Positions 57,412 through 64,000 of a DNA stretch of 64,000 nt are shown in pieces. Both the position numbers and the translations under genes were made by a program. This stretch comes from Ampelocalamus luodianensis (lineage: Eukaryota; Streptophyta; Magnoliopsida; Poales; Poaceae). The notes under the pieces are model-generated. The model saw nothing but the letters and a program-made list of their open reading frames with translations. It was not told the origin of the DNA and did not search any database. How positions within the stretch are numbered: the first letter of the stretch is position 1; the number at the start of each line of letters is the position of its first letter. The stretch is from contig JAYEVH010000310.1 of assembly GCA_036346255.1 (NCBI GenBank), positions 1 through 64,000 on the forward strand, read 5' to 3'.

Positions 57412-60400
57412 TGTGAGACCCCGGTTTATTTAGCTTATAATACTTAGCCTTCCATTGGCTCTAGCATCACAAACAAAATACCCAATGCAGCACACATACA
57501 TCTTTACAAAATTATGCATCAATTCCATACATCACAATATAACAAGTCTATCAAACGACATACATAATATAAAGGTTTTACAAAAGAGCCGACCGGCCAA
57601 ATGACATCAAGTATCAATAACAGCGGAAGCAAAAGGTGCCATAAGATGGCTTTAACCAAAAGACGACCGGTTAGCCATAACCCACAAGGCAAACCGACCG
57701 CGCCGCCAAGCTAGTCGTCCATACCGTAGCAAAACTCACCGAAGTTGATCCCTTGGGGATTAACCTCTTTTGCAACAAATGAGCAAAGCAAATGAGTACA
57801 AAAATGTACTCGTAAGACTTACGGGTAACAAACCTAGTTACTACTACATGCAGGCTTTAATCAACAGAGAAGGCTCAAGGTTAATTTTTCAGCATAAAGC
57901 AAGTTCTATTTGCAATAAGTAATAGTTTGAAGGCATTTTTAACAATCTGAATTTTATTTGCATAAATAACAATGAGACAATAAGTAATAAACATAAAGAC
58001 ATCCTGGAGATGACCAACCCAATGGCCATCACAATAATAGAACGAATTACCCATTCGTGCCACCCATGTCCAGTTTTAATTTAAAAGGTTGTAGTCTGAC
58101 TCTTGAAAGACCTTGCCAAGCGTGTCCATAACCTTGGACGAGGCTATTCGAATAGTTCAAAACCCTCCAGGGGTGTACCAATGTACCCACACTTCAGACC
58201 ACCTTTTTGCCACTAGATGAAGCACACTTCCGAAGGTATGCCGGCGCGGCTAAGTCCTACGAGACATTTTCAATATTGTGTATCAACTACGAGCCGCTCG
58301 TATGGACCGAAGCCCATACGCTTACATTGTAAAGCCAAAAAGACAACCACCCCTCAGGGTAAAGCTTTTCGGACAACTACAATGCTCCCAACATATGAAC
58401 CACCTCATTTTACCACAACACAACACACACACGCCCACCTGCGACTCGTAGCTAACACACGCCAAAGTACTAAGTCAAGAGAGGTTCCATACCCTCTAGT
58501 GTGGTTAGCACGCAAAAATGCTTGGTTTAGTGTTACAAGATGTTCGGTCCTTGTTGAGTCGGGCACCAACCATTCATACCCAAAAGCACACCATCTTACC
58601 ATTGTACCCAAGTCTAAATCATTTTGTTTTTATTTTTGGTTTTCACAAATAAACATAGCATAGAGACTGAAACCATTAAGTCATAACAAGTTTGTGTGAT
58701 CAAGGTTATCGACTAAGTCGATAACCGCCCAAGTCTAGCGGTAGCTAAGCATTGCTAAGCATCATATTGCAAAGACAATAAAAAGACCATCAATCATCCA
58801 CTGGGCTCTAATTCACTAGTGAGGATAATAACCTAGGGTAGTGGTGGGGTGAACAATTTTAGGAAAACTATGCAATGGGATTAGCTACCTCTAATCGACA
58901 AAATAAATCTTGACACAAAGAAGCATGCATACTTAGGTTTTGCAAACAAGATATTATACTTTTAAAAGTAATAGGAGCAATATGATCAAATGATGTTACA
59001 CTGCTTGCCTTGCTATAGATTACTTTCTTGCTGTAGAGGATTCACTCACGCAATCAACACAATCGTCGGAACCTATCGAAAGAACGAGGGAATCCAATAA
59101 AAACGAGGAACACCGAAAGAAACCCAAAAGCCAAAGTCATCCAAATCTTATGAAATCTACACAGCAGCAAGGTTATGGTTTTAAATGAATTTAGAAACAA
59201 GAAGTCATTAGGACTAAGTATGAAAAAGTTATAGCTAAAACCATTTCTCTCAGCCTGGAAATTCAACTAAATTAATTACTGGTATTGTTCATGGCATAAA
59301 TTTCTAGAATGATCTAAGACCTGAAATTTTTATGGTAGGTAGATAATGACCTCCTAAGAACAGCAAAGTCGAGTTTACTCAATTTGGAGTTAAAATGATT
59401 TACTTATGATTTTTCTAAGTGGCAGAACTAGCACAATTCGTTATTCAGAAATATAAACATGAGCAAAACCTATTTCAGATTAAAGTATGCTAACATAGGA
59501 AAGTTGTAAGCTTGAGTTTGCTCATTTTGGAATTATACAGAAAAATTTATGCATTTTATAAGTTTCAATTCAATTTCTGGAATAATCGAATAATGGCTGA
59601 TAACAAGTTATTATTGTTTACAAAATTTTCTGTTACAGAACCATGTCTAAATGCATTTTTAGATTAAACTTTAGTGAAACATGAATTTATCCTAGTTGGA
59701 ATCACCTAAAAAGGATTTAAAATGAATTAGTTGTGAGTTTTCAAAGTTTAATACAATTTTTAGTTGACAAATAAAGGTTTACCAGGATTAAATAAAACGT
59801 ACGCGAAAAGAATCGACGTGGAACACTGTGGGCCTTTGATTCGGGATCTAATGGCCCACACGCATTGAAATAGCCAAGCACGCGCACTCTCGCGAGGCCA
59901 CCGTTGGATTAGATCCAATGGTCAAAAGTGAATGGGGCGTTCGGGTGACCCGAACGGCCCAATCGATCTTGACCGTTGAAAAGAAATCGGACGGCACACA
60001 GCGATGGGGACCCTCGGGCGGTCCGAACATTTAATGAGATCTAAACCACAAATCTCAAAATGAACGGTGAGAGGGGACTTAACGTGCGAAAACACCTAAT
60101 GTGCTAGGAGGTCTAGGCCGTTAGATTAAGATCCGACGGTCTAGAGCCGGCGGGAGGTCCTGAGGCTAAGGATCTAATCGAAGGAGGTCTGGGCCGGCCG
60201 AGATTTACCAAAGGAGGTCTTGGGCGGCTAGGATCTCAATGGGCAGGTCCTAAACGGTCGGGATTTATGCGAGGGAGGTCCTTAACGATAAAGCTTTAAC
60301 AAAGACAGGTCTGGATGGCTAAGATTCCCATGGGGTGGTCTTCAACGGCCCAGATCTGCTTGGGGTGGTCTATAAGGTTAAAATCTTTGCGAGGAGGAGG

Positions 60401-62546
60401 TCCTGAGGTTTTCTCTGCAAAAAACCAAGGGGTGGTCTTTTGCAAAGAGGACTCTAAGGGTGGTCCTGGGGTGGTTTTCACAAAAAGACCGCGAGGTGGT
60501 CTTTTTGCCCAGGATTGATCCTAACGACTCAGATTGAATTTAAAGAGGTCTTTAATGGCTAGGATCTAACCAGGGGAGGTCCTAGCGCTTAAGACTTTTC
60601 ACAGAACCAGATCCTACGGCTAAGAGGTAATCCACAGAGGTCTTTAACGGCTGAGATTAACTCTAGGAGGTCCTGTGACTTAGAGTTTTTACTGAAAAAG
60701 ACTCTACAGGTAGGATCTAGCCCGATGTGATCCTAAACGGCTATGATGACCTCTAGGAGGTCTTGTCAAATAGAGTTCACCTAAAAGGATCTAGCGGTCG
60801 AGAGCTAACCTCAAGAGATCATGGACGGCTTGGATGAAGTCGAGGAGGTCTTATGACTTGACAAAAATACAATAAAGGTACAGACCACTGTGGTTTTTGC
60901 TCACCGACACGTCGCTGACGACCACATGCAGGGCGGCGCGCAACCAAGGTACCAAAACATGCGCAATAATATTGCGAACCTAATGGTAGCACTCTCGACG
61001 GCGGAGCAGGCCTTAATCGCCGGCGAGCCGGAGAGGGGCGGAGGAGTGTTTTCGGCAAAAACCGAAAACGCGAAAAAGGATCGCTACGACCTAATCTAGC
61101 TAGTCCTTAAGTATCACGGGGCTAAAGTGAACTCACTAGGATGCCAAGGAGGTCTAGAGGAGGCCGGAGAAGTCCAGGTGGCGGAGGCAGTTGTCAGAAC
61201 TGGAGAAGATGACGGTGAGAAGGGCCCCTAAGCAACCAAAGACAAAAAGAACGGTAAGGATAGCTTTGCGACACCCCAGAGGAAGTCCAAGAGCAACCAA
61301 TAGGTCAAGGGCACTCGCTAAAGTGGGGGAAGACGAAGAAAACTGCTAAAGGCTGGAATACGCGCAAAATCCAATTCAAGCCGCTCCTGAGGAAGCAACA
61401 AAAAATGGAGTTAGGGATTACTATTAGGAGGTTAAGGAGCTCCAAATGATATCCAAAGAAGAGAGCAAGAACTGCTGGAGAACCCGAGTCACCAACGGAG
61501 CTCCACGACCAAAAATGGCGGAAATGGGTCCCCTGGTGATTTGCTCAAAACCACAAGGAGAGGGGGCTATGGGGTGACTGGAGGTGTGAAAGGGAACTAG
61601 AGGAGGAGCTCAGAGGCTTTTTGAAACTAACGAGCATGGCACAAAGGAAGGGGCCCCTACGGTGAGCTACGACGAGCTCCACCTGAGACAGAACGGGAAA
61701 CGAGAGGGAGCAGCTTGAGGCCCGGCTTTGGCCGAAAGCACTAACGCGCCGCACTGTCCCGACAGCGAGCATTGATGGGGGCGGCAAGACTTGACAAAGC
61801 CACACCGCGCACTGTTGACGTGCACAGCGCGAGGAATAAGAAGAGGGAGAAAAGGTCGAGGAGGTCATGAACCCTAGGATTGAAATCGGATGGCCAGAGC
61901 TCACAGGCTCTTCCGAGGTCTAACGCGCCCGGGGAGGTCGTGGGCGTTGGATTTTAATCCTACGGCTCAGAAACGAGGCGCAGCTAGAGGGTGAGGTTCA
62001 ACCCAGTCAATTAGGTTGGGCTCGGGTCTAACTCGAGCCCAACACACTTTGACTTGGGTTTTAAATTAACAGCTGGACTTTGGGGATTTGTTTAAGGTAG
62101 CAAAACACCTCCAAAAATTCTGAAATTTTTGCAGGAGCTTGCTAACTAAAGTATTGACCTTGTATAAAATATTTAGAGGTTTTGGTGCTGTACATTTTCG
62201 TCCAATAATTCTACAAAGTGATGAGCCAAGGTTTGACTAAAATTTAAACAGGTTTGACTGACGTCCAAATGTATTCAAACAATTTCTAAAAATTGTGAAA
62301 TTTTTCAGAGAGGTCAAACACTAATCCAAGAGCTTAGGAAAATATTTCCAAGGGATGATCATAAGGTTTGACAAGATTGTTTTTGGAAGACAAGGTTTGG
62401 ATCAAAAGACTTGTGACTTTGTATTTCCATAATTCTTTTACAAGAATTTTCCAGACCATACAGGAAATACAATGATGTAAGAAAAAGTTTTAATTTCTAC
62501 TCATTTTCTTACATTAGAAGCACAAGCTAAAACTTGGGATGTTACA
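57412..62546 (-). mobile_element. 5' LTR of element C, 5135 bp
   Basis: Plus-strand TGTGAGACCCCGG to TTGGGATGTTACA. Uninterrupted, so it is the best copy of this LTR in the window. It contains the minisatellite at 60080-60870 and CTATTCGAATAG at 58144. Confidence 0.9.
60080..60870 (-). repeat. Degenerate minisatellite in C 5' LTR
   Basis: Same GGAGGTC.../CGGCTAGGATCT array as at 44810-45540, with one extra piece near 60405-60440 (TTTTCTCTGCAAAAAACC), absent from the other copy. Confidence 0.75.
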
Positions 62547-63318
62547 AACCCTTGTCGCCTCCACCCGTCTGTCCTTCTTCGCCGCCACCAGGTGCTCGCG
62601 GCCGTTGGCGCCGTCCCCTGCGTTGGCGTTGGTCCACGCGAGGCGTGCACCAAGGAACACGGTGTGCTTTGTTTGGCCAGGCCCAACTGTAGTGAGAAGT
62701 CCTTTGTTCTTCTTTCACTAACCGTGGACCCCACTCGTCATAGAGGGAAGGGTATAAATGTCATTTTGTAGTGTTTGTCTCTCTGAAACAACGAATAATA
62801 ATATAATAATCGCATGAGTATCCTACGGCCAACATCCAGAAAATTTGAGTGTCTTCTGGCAAAACCACGTTTTTTGGGTGTCCGCCAGCAAAGAACATAA
62901 AAGTTCAGTATCCTATAACCTATTTTGCCCATCTTTAAGCACAACCTAATGAACTAATCCCATCGACATATGCTTTTCATGCTGGTCAGTGGCCATACAT
63001 GTTTGAGATCGGTAAACAGTATTTTCGTGTGATGCCAGTCGCATACATGTTACCTGTTGCGGTTGGCGATGTACCATCCTTCGGTCTTAATTAGAGGCAG
63101 AATTGAGGAGAGGAGAGCCACGCCACATTGATGTTTTTTTGTGAACCGTCCGATCGTCTTTCACTTTATTTAATCGCCGTTCGATCCGTCGTGAATTTTC
63201 CCTTCGCGGTTGCCGAACGCGCAGCGCAGCCCTCTCCACACACAGGCCCCACGCACGGCGCGTGTTCCTGCGAGATTTTTCGCGGGCGTGCCTCTCGGCG
63301 CTTTGAAACCCCTAAGAG
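62547..63318. other. Host tract between C and copia element L
   Basis: GC-rich for about 180 bp, with CGCCTCCACCCGTCT that also occurs just left of C at 22978, then AT-rich, then a promoter-like stretch to 63318. Short frames only; no gene recognised. Confidence 0.45.
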
Positions 63319-63757
63319 TGCTATTACACATGTAGGAAACCATGTTGATCTCAGGTCTAAGGATTATACATCATCATTGCTTGAGACCAACTAATGACAC
63401 ACAGGATCATAACAATCTCAATAGTGTCTCAAGGTGGGTCAATCCAACCCCATGTTCTCTAACATGTGTTCACATTATTGATTTGATATCTCTATATCCA
63501 TGACCGGTGAAACATGGTCATCAATCAATATATGCACTGGTCGTAGGGTCACTAGTGTTCCGATTAGTGACATTCGACCAGGGATACTTTTAGAACGACA
63601 TCATATAAGTCGAAGAGTTTCACCAACAAGTCACATACTCGTTGATCTTCAGAACTAACGATTCAATCAAGGAACAAAATAACATTTATTCAAGAACTTA
63701 TAAACATAGATGTGATACAATCATCTCTATGATTGCCTCTAGGGCATATCACCAACA
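63319..63757 (-). mobile_element. 3' LTR of a Ty1/copia element (element L), 439 bp
   Basis: Plus-strand TGCTATTACACATG to CATATCACCAACA; on the minus strand it starts TGTTGGTGATATGCCCTAGA, a common grass copia LTR start. The left flank is AAGAG (63314-63318). The matching flank lies outside the window. Confidence 0.85.
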
Positions 63758-63772
63758 ATCTCCCACTTGCAC
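63758..63772 (-). other. Polypurine tract of copia element L
   Basis: The minus strand reads GTGCAAGTGGGAGAT immediately before the LTR. Confidence 0.8.
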
Positions 63773-63777
63773 TAGAG

Positions 63778-64000
63778 TCAATCATAGAGGTACCGAATAC
63801 CCATAGCTCTTGTGTGCGCCTCATGCTTAGGTTGCGGGAGAGGCTTTGGCAACAGATCAGCAATATTCAAATCCATGTGCATTTTGCATATCTTCACATC
63901 ACCTCTCTCAACGATCTCACGAATAATGTGATATCGCCGAAGTATATGTTTGGACTTTTTATGCGATCTAGGCTCATTTGATTGTGCAATGGCTCCACTA
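63778..64000 (-). CDS. pol: Copia RNase H, C-terminal part (element L)
   Basis: An open minus-strand frame from the window edge to TGA at 63778-63780 contains HKKSKHILRRYHIIREIVER, GDVKICKMHMDLNIADLLPK and MGIRYLYD, the standard end of copia RNase H. It cleaves the RNA strand during cDNA synthesis. No stop or shift in the 73 codons visible, so this element may be younger than K; the rest lies beyond the window. Confidence 0.85.
   Translation of the reverse strand, partial: SGAIAQSNEPRSHKKSKHILRRYHIIREIVERGDVKICKMHMDLNIADLLPKPLPQPKHEAHTRAMGIRYLYD

Larger units (their letters stand above)
23008..62546 (-). mobile_element. Gypsy chromovirus-like LTR retrotransposon (element C) with nested insertions
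   Basis: On the minus strand: 5' LTR 62546-57412, PBS, gag remnant, internal deletion, integrase and chromodomain remnant, PPT, then the 3' LTR from 47185 to 23008. The 3' LTR is split by A and B, and the body by E. LTR ends are TGTAACATCCC and GGGGTCTCACA. Flanks are TACCC (23003-23007) and AACCC (62547-62551), a target duplication with one change. Protease, RT and RNase H are missing, so it was non-autonomous or decayed by deletion. Confidence 0.85.

Noticed and set aside
1..64000. tRNA, rRNA or other structured RNA genes
   Set aside because: I scanned for them and saw none that could be supported; the PBS sequences are tRNA-complementary but are not tRNA genes.

Overview
The window is a plant nuclear segment, most likely from a grass. 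The reasons are the Tourist-type MITE with a TTA target duplication, a Helitron-like terminus next to plant gene exons, very GC-rich 5' exons, and Ty3/gypsy chromoviruses with 4-5 kb LTRs nested in each other. Nearly all of it is transposable elements. The only sequences I can tie to cellular genes are one exon of an INO80-complex-subunit-D-like protein (7277-7764, minus) and a three-exon fragment of a CLU/TSS-type gene (11454-12157, plus) that appears to sit inside a Helitron.

Left part (1-12866). Positions 1-5654 are the internal region of a decayed Ty1/copia element on the minus strand (gag, integrase and RT are all recognisable). It was broken by a 450-bp solo LTR (417-866), a 187-bp tandem duplication across that LTR's edge, and an unclassified insertion with short inverted ends (about 1354-2555). 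A 125-bp LTR-like unit (5655-5779) at its right end lies at the centre of a 62-bp-arm inverted repeat. Then come intron-like or intergenic DNA, the INO80D-like first exon, a MITE, and a candidate Helitron (7977-12696) ending in a 20-bp palindrome plus CTAG.

Middle (12867-21861). A solo LTR F (12867-21856, TSD TTCTT) contains a second solo LTR G of the same family in the opposite orientation (13994-18374, TSD GCATT).

Right part (23008-62546). One minus-strand gypsy element, C, occupies almost 40 kb because four others inserted into it: full-length element A (23865-38521, TSD GGTAT) and solo LTR B (39161-43810, TSD CTATG), both in its 3' LTR, and solo LTR E (48352-55402, TSD ATAAC) in its body, itself carrying solo LTR D (49252-51954, TSD AAGTC). 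Every boundary was placed from TG...CA ends and a directly readable 5-bp duplication. C's own flanks, TACCC and AACCC, differ at one base. The window ends in a second copia element on the minus strand (LTR 63319-63757, RNase H tail to 64000).

Removing the insertions suggests an old host tract: 12697-12866, then 21862-23007, then 62552-63318. It is GC-rich and gene-like in places, but I recognise no gene in it. None of the retroelement coding regions is intact, so C looks long dependent on proteins supplied in trans, and A is a recent but dead insertion. The gypsy LTRs A, B, C, E, F and G share a set of palindromes and stem-loops in their 3' halves that no coding feature explains.
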